Source: Pedobacter glucosidilyticus DSM 23534 | GTDB lineage: Bacteria; Bacteroidota; Bacteroidia; Sphingobacteriales; Sphingobacteriaceae | NCBI RefSeq assembly: GCF_000425145.1 | Contig: NZ_AULF01000012.1 | Coordinates: 1 to 64,000, forward strand | Direction: 5' to 3' | Length of the DNA: 64,000 nt | Shown here: one piece after another, positions 55,087 to 64,000 of the stretch | Layout of the letters: every line of letters starts with the position of its first letter | Position numbering within the stretch: the first letter of the stretch is position 1 | Translations under genes and position numbers: made by a program | Notes under the pieces: generated by a model | Seen by the model: only the letters and a program-made list of their open reading frames with translations | Databases searched by the model: none | What the model was told of the DNA's origin: nothing

Positions 55087-56864
55087 TAGTAGCCAGGGTT
55101 TTGTGTTAAATTTTTGTTTACAACTAGTTCATTAGCAGGTATAGGGAGCAAATAGTTATAATTAAAAGGTCGCCCATCCTGAACCTTACTGGTTAAGGTT
55201 CTTAAAGTCTCTAACTTTCTTTTTCTAAAAAGATCAAAAAGTCTTGTTCCTTCCCACAAAAGCTCATAATCATACTCATTCCATAATTCATTAGAAAAAT
55301 CAGTATAATTAAGCTGTCTTAATAAGGTTTGGCTAGTGAGGTATAATCCTGTGTTATCTGTTGGCTTTCTGGTTCTTACACTAGTTAAAGCACCCGTTAT
55401 ACGTGGCATTGGTACACCTCTTGTAAGATCCACTGTTGCAAAATTTATACGTATATTTTGTCTCGATGTACTTATTGCATCGGTGGTTTCTTCAAACTCA
55501 ATAAATCCTCTAGGCGTAAACTGTGTCTCGAATTTAGAGTAATTTGGTCTGTGAGTAGTACTTGTTGGTGTTGTTAATCCAGTTGATGTACCAAAAAAAG
55601 TAGACCCTCTCTTTCTAACCATAGATAAATACATTGCCGCACTATCTGTTGGTCCTTGGTTTACCTCGTTTGCAGCTTCAGCATAAATAAGCATAACTTC
55701 TGCTAATCTTAAAACAGTACCATCTACGCCTGTAATACCTGCATTTGTTGCACCTGGATCCCAGAATTTTGTAGGATAAAATGCTCTTCTGATAGTGCCA
55801 TAATAGTACATTCTCCATTTGCGATAATCAAAAGGAAGTCTACGATAGGTTTCTATTAAAACGGAGCTACTCCCCATCCAACTAGGATTTCTTAAAGCAA
55901 TTGGGTTACTTAAATCCATTGTTCGAGCCATGAACTGATCGAATAAGCCATTATTCAAATCATGTGGAAATGATAAAATAGTTTCAGATCCTTGCTCAAA
56001 AGCTACAGAATGATTTTTGGCATAATCATCAAATAAAGCATAATCATTATCTTTTAAAACAAGAGCAGCATAATGTTTAGACTTATTATAATACTCTGTT
56101 GCATTGCCAAAAGCATACACCTCAGGGAAATTTTTATGATAATCACCTAAGTATAAGTAAACTTTAGAAAGTAAGGCTCTAGCTGCGCCAGCACTTGCTC
56201 TAAATTTATCTATTGTAGCATAGGAACTTTTTTTAGGTAAGATATTTGCGCATTCTACTAAGTCCTTAACTATTAAATCTCTATAGATAATTTCTTTACT
56301 TGTTTTTGGTAAATTACTCTCTTGGTTAAGTGCTGTAAAAGCTTTAAGAGGCATTGGTACATCACCCCAAAAATTAACTGCGTAGAAAAAGCATAATGCT
56401 CTTAAGAATTTGGCTTCAGCAATAATACGGTCTTTAAGTTTATAGGTTTTACCATCTATTGCTTCATAAGTTGTAATTGATGCTGATGGACTTAATTCAT
56501 CTGCTTTTTCTATGATATAATTTGCAGAGTTAATAGCCCTATAAAGTGTTTGATAAGGTATTTGAAAGTCTGCTGAGGAAGGAGATAATCTCCATGAGGT
56601 TGAACCACCAAGACCGGTTTCTGTTTGATGCGTCATCCCACTAGTTAAACGTACAATTCCATCAAAATCTAAGAATCCACCTCTTCCTCCTAAATTTCTA
56701 TAAGCACTACCTAATGCAGCAAGGGCATCACCTTCTGTTTTAATAGTTGTAGCAGAATCAAAGATTCCAAAAGGTTTTTCCTCTAAAAGTTCTTTTCCAC
56801 AAGCTGATAGTAACAAACTAATGACTATAGTATAATACAAGATTATTTGTTTTATCTTTTTCAT
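55086..56864 (-). CDS. SusD/RagB-family lipoprotein of PUL2
   Basis: A 592-residue SusD homologue (lipobox LLSAC). Features: KELLEEKPFGIFDSATTIKT after the signal, the TPR-like bundle with AEAKFLRALCFFYAVNFWGDVP, ASAGAARALLSKVYLYLGDY, and the C-terminal LWEGTRLFDLFRKRKLE and LLPIPANE with final NLTQNPGY. It binds oligosaccharides at the surface and caps SusC. It follows susC by 24 bp and precedes the two paralogous lipoproteins. Confidence 0.93.
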   Translation of the reverse strand: MKKIKQIILYYTIVISLLLSACGKELLEEKPFGIFDSATTIKTEGDALAALGSAYRNLGGRGGFLDFDGIVRLTSGMTHQTETGLGGSTSWRLSPSSADFQIPYQTLYRAINSANYIIEKADELSPSASITTYEAIDGKTYKLKDRIIAEAKFLRALCFFYAVNFWGDVPMPLKAFTALNQESNLPKTSKEIIYRDLIVKDLVECANILPKKSSYATIDKFRASAGAARALLSKVYLYLGDYHKNFPEVYAFGNATEYYNKSKHYAALVLKDNDYALFDDYAKNHSVAFEQGSETILSFPHDLNNGLFDQFMARTMDLSNPIALRNPSWMGSSSVLIETYRRLPFDYRKWRMYYYGTIRRAFYPTKFWDPGATNAGITGVDGTVLRLAEVMLIYAEAANEVNQGPTDSAAMYLSMVRKRGSTFFGTSTGLTTPTSTTHRPNYSKFETQFTPRGFIEFEETTDAISTSRQNIRINFATVDLTRGVPMPRITGALTSVRTRKPTDNTGLYLTSQTLLRQLNYTDFSNELWNEYDYELLWEGTRLFDLFRKRKLETLRTLTSKVQDGRPFNYNYLLPIPANELVVNKNLTQNPGY

Positions 56865-56888
56865 TGCTTTATTTTTTAAATATGATGA

Positions 56889-59800
56889 TTAAAAGGTTAT
56901 AGAAATTCCTGACGTAATAGAAGCGGCAACAGGATATCCTCCAGTGTCGTAGCCTTTAATAAGGTTATCTGCTTGGCTATCACTTGGGTTATAACCTGGG
57001 TATTTTGTAAATGTATATAGGTTGGTTCCAGTAGCATATACTCTAAAGGCAGTAATACCTAAACGCTGGCTTTTAAGAGGCAATAGGTAAGAAAGTGTAA
57101 CATTTTGTAGCCTAACAAAAGAAGCATCTTTTATAGACCAAGAAGATAATGTACTATTAAACAAAATGCCAGGGTTTGCATTAGAAGGGTTACTTTCTGT
57201 CCATCTGTTTTCCCATAAATCTGCAAATGAGTTTGTTAATGGATTTAAGTTAAACTGCTTATTAAGTAAAAACAACTTGTCATGCCCAATCATTCCTTGT
57301 AAGAAGACATTTAAACGAAACCTTTTATAGTTAAAAGTATTGTTTAGACCAAAGAAAAAATCAGGGTTAGCGTTACCTATAGGCGCAATATCATCTTGAT
57401 TAAGCAAGCCATCACCATTTAAATCCATAAAATTTAAATCTCCATAAATTTTATTATCTCTAGCCATGTGCCTGTTTTCAAACAAGTCTTGATAACCGGG
57501 TTGTAAGATGCCTTTTTGCACTAAACCGTATAGATTATTTAGACGAGCACCTTCTTCTACTTTAGCTAAGATATCTGTTGCTCCTACACCCGCTACTCCT
57601 CCTGCTGATCCTAAAATCACATAAGGTGGTAAGCCATCCAAATTTGTTACTATTCCTCTATCTAAAGAGAAATTAAGATTTGACGACCATTTGAAATTTG
57701 GAGAAGTAAAGTTTTCGGTATTTAAGGTAAACTCAAATCCATCAATTCTCAATCCACCTTTATTAGATAGGTAACTTGTTTGGCCCGAAATAAGAGAAGG
57801 AGATGATCTTAGCAATAAATCGCTAGTGTTTTTCCGATAGTAATCAAAAGTTAAAGAAACTCTGTCTTTTAATACTCCTATATCAAAACCCAAATTAAAT
57901 TGCTTTGTAGTTTCCCAACCTAAATCCGGATTCTCTAGGTTAACAATATTAAGAGAAGTACCAATACCGCCGTTTAATGCGTACGGAGCAGTAGTTAAAT
58001 AACCTTTAGATAAGTAATCTGCAATACGATCATTACCAGATACTCCATAGCTTAACCTAAATTTTAAATTACTAATAGCATTTATGTCTTTAATAAATTT
58101 TTCCTCGCTTACTCTCCATGCAAATGCTACAGAAGGAAAAAAGCCCCACTTTTTATTGGTTCCAAATTTCGAAGATCCATCGGATCTTCCTGAAAAGGTA
58201 AAAAGATATCTATCTAAAAGCGTATAATTTACTCTTCCCAAATAAGATAATCTCTTATTTTGAATTCTGTTTGATGCCCAAGAATTAGCTAAAGCACCTA
58301 GACCCAAATTGTCATAAGATGTCTGATTAGTAAAAAAGTTAGATACTTGAAATTCTGAGAATGACCTTGTAAAACTAGAATACTCATAAACAGCTGTGGC
58401 ATCTAGCCTATGGGCTTTAGAAAAGTTTTTCTTGTAGATGATTTGATTGGTAAGGGTAGAACTTTCTGATAAACTTTCATTAGATATTCCATAACCATTC
58501 CACATACCTCCAAACCAAACATTAGACGGAAAATAAGACTTATTATGCGTTGAACTTAAATTACTTCCATATCTAACACGAGCTTCAAAATTTTTAGAAA
58601 AAACATAATTAGCAAAGACATTACCTGTTAGTAAGAGATTCTTCCTATCTAGTTGGGAGTCTTCTTGTATAGCAACTAGATTTTGATTAATGTTTGTTAT
58701 ATTAATAATATTTCCCATCTCGCCCCAGTTACCTAAGTCATCTTTAATAGGAACAGTAGGTGCATATAAAAGAGCTTTAGATATATCAACACCTTGGTTT
58801 ACACTGCTGGCCCAGGCATCTTTAACATTAGACAAATTAGCATTAACCCCTATTTTTAGCTTAGGCGATAATTGTAAATCCACATTAACCCTATTATTAA
58901 GTTTTTTAAGAAAAGAGTTAATCAATATTCCTTGATTATCTTGATAATTAGAAGAGATATTATACTTTACAACATCCGATCCGCCAGAAACTCTTGCCTG
59001 ATAATTAACAGATGATGATGTTCTTAAAACTGCGTCTTGCCAGTCTGTATTTATATTATCCCCGTAAAATAGTGGATCAAATCTATCGATAGTATTAGTT
59101 CTTAGTGCTGCATTTCTATGCAACTCTGCATATTGTGTAGCATTCATTAAATCTAATTTCCTATCTACCCAGCTTTGTGTATTATAAACTTCTGCATCTA
59201 ACTTCGCTTTTCCTTTTGCACCACCCTTGGTGGTAATTAATATAACCCCATTAGAACCTCTTGATCCATAAATTGCAGTGGCTGACGCATCTTTCAACAC
59301 CTCTATAGAAGCTATATCGTTAGGATTTAAAGTAGACAGAATATTAACATTACCACTTGCTCCAAAAAAAGTACCGCTAGGAGAACCGGCGTCTCCCAAA
59401 TCAAAAGGGATACCATCTATAACATATAAGGGCTGTGAACCAGCATTTACAGAATTTGTTCCTCTTACTCTGATATCTATGGGTGCACCTGGTCCGCCAC
59501 CACTGCCTATAAACACACCAGCTGCCCTTCCTTGTATCATTTGATCAACGCTTATTAGAGGAACATCTTCTAAGTCTTTCATTTTAATAGAGCCTACAGC
59601 ACCGGTTAAATCACTCTTTCTAACAGTTCCATAGCCAACTACCACTACCTCTTCTAAGAGTTTTTTAGATTCTAATAAGGAAACATCTAATTTACTCTGG
59701 TTATTGGTAGCCTTCTCTAAGGTTTCATACCCCATGAAACTAAAAATTAAAGTTGTATTTAAGCTGCTCAGTTCTATACTATATTCTCCTTTTAAGTTTG

Positions 59801-60041
59801 TAATAGATTTTTTTGTGCTGCCTTTTTCGGCAACTAATACACCAGGGATTGTTGTCTTAGTTTCTGAATCTGTAACAACACCCTTGATGATAAACTTTTT
59901 TACCTCTGTGGTTTGTGAGAATAAAGAGTTTGTGGTAAAGAAAATGAGAAATACAAAAGTTGCTAGTTTGAAGAAATGCTTAAATAAGTATTTCTTCTCT
60001 CGAATTCTGCAGTTCCTACATAATTGAGTTAAGGTTTTCAT
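56889..60041 (-). CDS. SusC/RagA-family TonB-dependent transporter of PUL2
   Basis: A 1050-residue outer membrane transporter for xylo-oligosaccharides by context. It has an extended basic N-terminus and a signal segment (about 25-43, ends SLFSQ), a carboxypeptidase-like domain (FIIKGVVTDSETKTTIPGVL), the signature LEEVVVVGYGTVRKSDLTGAV, a plug domain with DASATAIYGSRGSNGVILITTK split over two motifs, and a barrel ending ASITSGISITF. The leader contains AAACCAAT (reverse of 60055-60062), as in PUL1's susC. It lies 48 bp after the GH10-T9SS gene. Confidence 0.95.
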   Translation of the reverse strand: MKTLTQLCRNCRIREKKYLFKHFFKLATFVFLIFFTTNSLFSQTTEVKKFIIKGVVTDSETKTTIPGVLVAEKGSTKKSITNLKGEYSIELSSLNTTLIFSFMGYETLEKATNNQSKLDVSLLESKKLLEEVVVVGYGTVRKSDLTGAVGSIKMKDLEDVPLISVDQMIQGRAAGVFIGSGGGPGAPIDIRVRGTNSVNAGSQPLYVIDGIPFDLGDAGSPSGTFFGASGNVNILSTLNPNDIASIEVLKDASATAIYGSRGSNGVILITTKGGAKGKAKLDAEVYNTQSWVDRKLDLMNATQYAELHRNAALRTNTIDRFDPLFYGDNINTDWQDAVLRTSSSVNYQARVSGGSDVVKYNISSNYQDNQGILINSFLKKLNNRVNVDLQLSPKLKIGVNANLSNVKDAWASSVNQGVDISKALLYAPTVPIKDDLGNWGEMGNIINITNINQNLVAIQEDSQLDRKNLLLTGNVFANYVFSKNFEARVRYGSNLSSTHNKSYFPSNVWFGGMWNGYGISNESLSESSTLTNQIIYKKNFSKAHRLDATAVYEYSSFTRSFSEFQVSNFFTNQTSYDNLGLGALANSWASNRIQNKRLSYLGRVNYTLLDRYLFTFSGRSDGSSKFGTNKKWGFFPSVAFAWRVSEEKFIKDINAISNLKFRLSYGVSGNDRIADYLSKGYLTTAPYALNGGIGTSLNIVNLENPDLGWETTKQFNLGFDIGVLKDRVSLTFDYYRKNTSDLLLRSSPSLISGQTSYLSNKGGLRIDGFEFTLNTENFTSPNFKWSSNLNFSLDRGIVTNLDGLPPYVILGSAGGVAGVGATDILAKVEEGARLNNLYGLVQKGILQPGYQDLFENRHMARDNKIYGDLNFMDLNGDGLLNQDDIAPIGNANPDFFFGLNNTFNYKRFRLNVFLQGMIGHDKLFLLNKQFNLNPLTNSFADLWENRWTESNPSNANPGILFNSTLSSWSIKDASFVRLQNVTLSYLLPLKSQRLGITAFRVYATGTNLYTFTKYPGYNPSDSQADNLIKGYDTGGYPVAASITSGISITF

Positions 60042-60089
60042 GAATTTGAATTTAATTGGTTTAGTAATTTGATTGCTTGGTTAGTATCT

Positions 60090-61694
60090 TTAAAAATTAG
60101 ACAATAGCTTAATTTTCTTTGACTCTGAAATGTTATTTCCTTTTATATTTAGAACTATTAAATCTGTTTCTAGGTCAAAAACCTGAAAAACTTTAGTTTC
60201 TTCATTATTAAATATTTTTTGGGCTATCAACCTCCCATCAATAGAGACTATTTGTATAATTCCTTTAAAACTGCTATTTAGGTTTACCATAATAGATTTA
60301 TCTCTGTTAAATTGCAGATTATAAAGAGGCGTTTTATCATTAGCAATTACGACAATATTACTTTTGGTTGTTTTTCCGTCATAATCATATCCTACTACTC
60401 TATAGTAAGCTATTGTGCTTAAAGGTTCTAAATCCTCAAATTGGTAAAAGGATATATTATTAATAGCTTGCTTAACGGGTTCTGTGTGTTTTAAATTAAA
60501 TACTTTTCCATCTACAGATTTTTCAATTGTAAAATGACTAAGATTTACTTGATCTTGAGTTTGCCACCTTAAAACTGTTTTATTAAATTCTGATTTAGCC
60601 GAGATATTTAAAAAAGATACGGGAAGGGTAGCAGCTTGCGTAAATAATTCATTTAGCATACTTGTATATGCGGGTTTAGGATTATAGCTAGAATCAAAAG
60701 GTAAAGCATAACCATGTGTAAAACCAGAATAATTAGGTATCCAAGAGTACAAATCGGTGAATCCCCATGTCATAAAAGTCTTACAATTAGGATTGTTTAG
60801 ACATAGCAATAACATTCTTCTATAATCTTCTGCCTGGCGACTGAGTTGTAGCGCACTATTGGTATCATAATCTGTATTTTTGATTCTAATATCTAGTTCT
60901 GTAATGGCAACATCTATCCCAATAGCCGCATAATTTTTTATATTTCGATCTATCTGTGTAAAAAATATATTATTCACAAAAAAGTGGCACTGAAACCCTA
61001 CCCCATGTATGGGTATATTACGTTGCTTTAAAGAAGTTATAAGATTAAACATTGCGTTTGAGCGTACACTACCTGTTGCCTCTATATAGTAATCGTTTAT
61101 ATAAAGCTTGGCAGCCGGGTCTGCTTGGTTGGCCCATACTAATGCAGAATCTATGTAATCGTTCCCAATGATTTGTTGCCAAATATTAGCTCTTAATGTG
61201 CCATTATCTTCTATAGGTTCATTTACAACATCCCATTGTTGTATTTTATTTTTATATCTAGTAACTACTGTAGTTATATGATTTTTTAAGACAGCTAATA
61301 ATGATTGTCTGGTATAAGCCACGCCATTTTCATCTAGGCCATCACTTAACCACGTTGGATTATTAGCATGCCAAACCAAAGTATGTCCTCGTATTTGCAT
61401 ACCATTTTGAATAGCAAAATCAACTACTTTATCTGCATTAGTAAAATTAAAGTTACCCCTTGTTGGTTGAAGTGCCTTAAATTTCATGTCATTCTCAGAC
61501 ACTAGTATGTTATAATTATTTTTAATGGTATTGATATAGGTATTGCTGCCTAGATAATTAGAGTAAAATGCACCTCCTACAGCAGTACCAATCTTTAAAT
61601 TAAGACTATTAGCATACAGAGATAATGAAGCTTGTTGGCTATATCCTGTTAAAGTATAAATGATAAGAATAATGGTAACTAAAAATTGCCTCAT
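60090..61694 (-). CDS. GH10 xylanase with Ig-like region and T9SS-type C-terminus
   Basis: A 534-residue secreted enzyme (signal peptide ends TGYSQ). The GH10 barrel covers about residues 25-345: IRGHTLVWHANNPTWL, WDVVNEPIEDNG with acid/base E159, and AITELDIRIK with nucleophile E266. After it comes a fibronectin-like segment (KTVLRWQTQDQVNLSHFTIE) and a degenerate T9SS type A sorting domain (IIQIVSIDGRLIAQKIF, DLIVLNIKGNNISESKKIKLL in pieces). It probably works on the cell surface. It is second in the PUL2 operon, 28 bp after the other GH10 gene. Confidence 0.92.
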   Translation of the reverse strand: MRQFLVTIILIIYTLTGYSQQASLSLYANSLNLKIGTAVGGAFYSNYLGSNTYINTIKNNYNILVSENDMKFKALQPTRGNFNFTNADKVVDFAIQNGMQIRGHTLVWHANNPTWLSDGLDENGVAYTRQSLLAVLKNHITTVVTRYKNKIQQWDVVNEPIEDNGTLRANIWQQIIGNDYIDSALVWANQADPAAKLYINDYYIEATGSVRSNAMFNLITSLKQRNIPIHGVGFQCHFFVNNIFFTQIDRNIKNYAAIGIDVAITELDIRIKNTDYDTNSALQLSRQAEDYRRMLLLCLNNPNCKTFMTWGFTDLYSWIPNYSGFTHGYALPFDSSYNPKPAYTSMLNELFTQAATLPVSFLNISAKSEFNKTVLRWQTQDQVNLSHFTIEKSVDGKVFNLKHTEPVKQAINNISFYQFEDLEPLSTIAYYRVVGYDYDGKTTKSNIVVIANDKTPLYNLQFNRDKSIMVNLNSSFKGIIQIVSIDGRLIAQKIFNNEETKVFQVFDLETDLIVLNIKGNNISESKKIKLLSNF

Positions 61695-61722
61695 TTCAAA
61701 TATTCGTTAAAACCATTAATTA

Positions 61723-63513
61723 TTAAAGCTTTATAAGTATTTCGTTTCCGCTATTATCTAGCTTTAAATACCTTTTATAATCTTTCCCATTATGTGAAAC
61801 AGATATCTCATATTCCCCACAGTAACCTCGGGTATTAGCTTCTCCTAGAGCGTTTGTTGTTGTAGATATATTTGTTGTCCAAGTTTTATTAACCAGTTCT
61901 GTATAAACTTTTCCATGCGGTCTTAATGTCCAATCTTTATCCCATAAAGCTGCTTCTGGAAACCAATGCGCTCCTGCCCAAAAACCCCATTGTACAAAAC
62001 CGGTTACAGAAGGATGGCTATAAATGGCTATCATAAAATCTTTGATATAGTTGGCTTTAAAATCATCGTCTATACTTCTTATGTCAAATTCAGTAATTTT
62101 AATAGGCAAATTAAATTTGCTGAAGTAATCTAATCTCTCTAAAACAAAAGGTATAGCTGGTGGAGCTCCACCTATATGGCCTTGTTCTCCTATAGCATCT
62201 ATAGGCGCTCCTTCTTTTAGTAGCATAGCAATATTATCATAGAATTTCTGACTACCAGAACCCACTCCTTTACCATGAAATAGCGTAAAATCGTTTAAAA
62301 ACAATTTTAAATCTGGAGCATGTCTATGAGCTGTCTTAAACCAAGTAACCATTTCGTTTTTCCCTAAAACATCTAAAATGTCATGATTAGAAATAGGTTC
62401 ATTGACAACATCCCACTCACTAAATTCACCTTTCATTTTGGTTGTTTGATCTTGAATAACTTCTTTGATTCTTCTTCTTAATGCAGCTGTATCATTTTTA
62501 AGAGATTCTAAACCTGGCGAAAGTCTCCAAGAAGGCCAAACCATAACATGTCCTCTTGCTCCCATACCGTTTTCTCTTAGCCATTTATTGGCTTTTTTCG
62601 TGTTTTCTCCTCGTATAGATGCAGGCTGGGATGTCCAAGATTTCCATTTCATCTCGTTCTCAAAAACTACCTGATTAAAATATTTTTTTAGTGTATCTCT
62701 ATAATGTTTAGCATCACCATTATTTTGTTCTAAAATAAAGGCAGAATTTATTGCAGTACCCCAGTCAAAAGAGTTTCTTTTTAAACTAATAGAAATTTTA
62801 GCATTAGTAAGCGGTCGCCCATTAGGCTGAAGAACTTTAATTTTTAAATCACCTTTACGGATTTTTTCTATTCTTTGCAGAGCATCTTTTCGCCACAGTG
62901 CATCTGGATGGTCGCCCTCATAGCGAACTTTTGAACGGGGCAGATCTTTAAGATTTACAGTCTGTTTATAATTATTTAAAGTTATCGAGCTTATTTGTAG
63001 CTGTTGTTCATAAGAATCAAACTTAATTACAAACTTTGCATCCGCAGCATTTACGTCTTTACCAATAATAAAGGAGAAACTAGTCTCCATCCAGTCTTTA
63101 CCAATAGAAACACCTCTTACAACATGAGCTGGCCAAGCAGCTTTACCATTAACTAAATTATCTAAGCGTAATTCTATAAAACCTTCACCAGTTTCTCTCT
63201 TACTAACTAAGCATCTAGATTTAAAAGAAACCCATAAAATATCTCCTTTTTTTAAATTGGATGTTATAGGTGCCTCTATCCCATTAATTCTATTTCCAGA
63301 AAGTTTATTAAAAGTATTTACTTCTAAATAAGAAAAGTCTGTCCCATTATTTTTTATTTCGGTGGTTAACCCTTTATTGATGTCTGGACCATAACTTGTA
63401 AAGGTTTTAAAATCTTTAGATAATATTGATTCTGCATAAGGCAATTGAGCATGCAAATTATTTACATGCAGCACAGAGTACAGTATTAGTATACGGTAAA
63501 TTAAATTAATCAT
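61723..63513 (-). CDS. GH10 xylanase with N-terminal carbohydrate-binding domain
   Basis: A 596-residue secreted enzyme (signal peptide ends LHAQ) and first gene of the PUL2 operon. Residues about 25-185 form a CBM-like beta-sandwich (GDILWVSFKSRCLV, GKDWMETSFSFIIGKDVNAA). A short linker with RSKVRYEGDHPDALWR and a domain of the type KVLQPNGRPLTNAKISISLK follow. The barrel contains FENEMKWKSW, ARGHVMVWPSWRLSP, EWDVVNEPISNH with acid/base E372 and KITEFDIRS with nucleophile E475, ending FVQWGFWAGAHWFPEAALWD in two parts. The last 60 residues (LGEANTRGYCGEYEISV) resemble a small binding domain. Likely a surface or periplasmic xylanase. Confidence 0.92.
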   Translation of the reverse strand: MINLIYRILILYSVLHVNNLHAQLPYAESILSKDFKTFTSYGPDINKGLTTEIKNNGTDFSYLEVNTFNKLSGNRINGIEAPITSNLKKGDILWVSFKSRCLVSKRETGEGFIELRLDNLVNGKAAWPAHVVRGVSIGKDWMETSFSFIIGKDVNAADAKFVIKFDSYEQQLQISSITLNNYKQTVNLKDLPRSKVRYEGDHPDALWRKDALQRIEKIRKGDLKIKVLQPNGRPLTNAKISISLKRNSFDWGTAINSAFILEQNNGDAKHYRDTLKKYFNQVVFENEMKWKSWTSQPASIRGENTKKANKWLRENGMGARGHVMVWPSWRLSPGLESLKNDTAALRRRIKEVIQDQTTKMKGEFSEWDVVNEPISNHDILDVLGKNEMVTWFKTAHRHAPDLKLFLNDFTLFHGKGVGSGSQKFYDNIAMLLKEGAPIDAIGEQGHIGGAPPAIPFVLERLDYFSKFNLPIKITEFDIRSIDDDFKANYIKDFMIAIYSHPSVTGFVQWGFWAGAHWFPEAALWDKDWTLRPHGKVYTELVNKTWTTNISTTTNALGEANTRGYCGEYEISVSHNGKDYKRYLKLDNSGNEILIKL

Positions 63514-63533
63514 TTGGTTTATAATTAGTGATG

Positions 63534-63541
63534 TAAAGGTA
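63534..63541 (-). promoter_or_regulatory. Candidate -7 box of the PUL2 operon
   Basis: TACCTTTA on the minus strand, one mismatch to the Bacteroidota TAnnTTTG box, lies 20 bp before the first GH10 start. No clear TTG box is present at the right distance, so the call is weak. Confidence 0.3.
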
Positions 63542-63683
63542 ATCGAGTAATGCCCTTTTAATGATTAAAATTATGACGGAATAGTTTAAGAAAACAACTT
63601 ATTTAATTAATAAAGGCGAATTTTAAATCTTCAATGATAAGCTTCTTTTGTTTAATTTAGCTAATTACGATCTAAAGCAAGGG

Positions 63684-64000
63684 CTACTTTAAATCACTAT
63701 TTTGCTCCATAAAATTACTAGGTATAACACCAAAATAGTCTTTAAAATTATTATAAAAACTTACATAGTTAGCAAAACCCACCTTATAGCAGACTTGAGA
63801 GAGATTGTATTCTCCTGTTAATAAATATTGTGCAGCCTTTTTTAATTGTACAGATTTTATAAACTCATGTATAGTTTTACCAGTTAAAGCCTTAATCTTA
63901 TTATTTAACTGTGTACGGCTCATTGCCATTTCAGAAATAAAGTCTTTGGTTGTAAACTCATAGTCTTCGATATTTTTTTCTACCACATCCAAGGCTTTCT
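63684..64000 (-). CDS. AraC-type DNA-binding C-terminus of a regulator, probably HTCS (partial)
   Basis: Only the last 105 codons lie in the window; the frame continues beyond 64000 without a start (KALDVVEKN reads through the edge). The visible part is a complete AraC HTH pair: MSRTQLNNKIKALTGKTIHE for the first motif and YNLSQVCYKVGFANYVSFYNNF for the second (split), ending VIPSNFMEQN. The preceding DVVEKNIEDYEFTTKDFISE is the helical lead-in commonly found in HTCS proteins. It lies 170 bp upstream of the PUL2 operon and is probably its xylan-responsive regulator. A plain AraC activator is the alternative. Confidence 0.75.
   Translation of the reverse strand, partial: KALDVVEKNIEDYEFTTKDFISEMAMSRTQLNNKIKALTGKTIHEFIKSVQLKKAAQYLLTGEYNLSQVCYKVGFANYVSFYNNFKDYFGVIPSNFMEQNSDLK

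Overview
The window looks like chromosome of a Bacteroidota bacterium, most likely a Sphingobacteriaceae member close to Pedobacter. The grounds are AT-rich DNA, two SusC/SusD pairs, a hybrid two-component system (HTCS) regulator, type IX secretion (T9SS) C-terminal domains, A/T-rich leaders instead of Shine-Dalgarno sites, and housekeeping genes in Bacteroidota-type combinations. No transposase, phage gene, CRISPR array or rRNA gene was seen. All calls come from reading the sequence; no database search was run.

Region 1 (1-24561) is a polysaccharide utilisation locus (PUL1). The minus strand holds a truncated GH29 alpha-L-fucosidase, an SGNH hydrolase, a GH88 unsaturated glucuronyl hydrolase, a DUF5017-like lipoprotein, SusD, SusC, a secreted right-handed beta-helix protein, an HTCS regulator and a GH36-like alpha-galactosidase. 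The plus strand holds a GH2 enzyme with a C-terminal malectin-like domain and a PL8 polysaccharide lyase with its active-site residues in place. A lyase that creates 4,5-unsaturated uronic acids, an enzyme that removes them, and fucosidase, beta-glycosidase and alpha-galactosidase functions point to an acidic, fucosylated, galactose-containing glycan. No sulfatase lies in the window.

Region 2 (24562-37937) is mostly housekeeping. It begins with a decayed zeta-toxin-like gene and its partner beside tRNA-Asn. Then come a PfkB kinase, a triplicated terminator repeat with nested insertions, a periplasmic beta-carbonic anhydrase / leucine-rich repeat / SPFH cassette below a two-component system, a small unknown gene and ferritin. 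The minus-strand cluster folP - cdaA - phosphatase - [2Fe-2S] protein follows, then the plus-strand run DUF1599 - BT_3928-like - aroK.

Region 3 (37938-64000) is a xylan locus (PUL2). It opens with a gene graveyard: a relic of a GH10 xylanase with one 120-bp deletion and a piece of an FAD-dependent oxidoreductase. A plus-strand GH2 follows. A minus-strand unit encodes a CBM protein, a GLUG-repeat T9SS protein and a lipoprotein GH10. A long minus-strand operon runs GH10 - GH10 - SusC - SusD - two paralogous lipoproteins - GH3 - GH2 with LamG - CstA, and a partial AraC/HTCS-type regulator sits upstream of it. The layout suggests surface GH10 enzymes cutting xylan, SusCD importing the products, periplasmic GH3/GH2 enzymes finishing them, and CstA handling a small metabolite.

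The most useful second-look items are the xylanase relic, the nested repeat at 26501-27145, a recurring intergenic motif in PUL1 (TTATARWCTATC), duplicated promoter-like elements near 12066-12096, the tandem lipoproteins after SusD, and the carbonic anhydrase/LRR/SPFH cassette.
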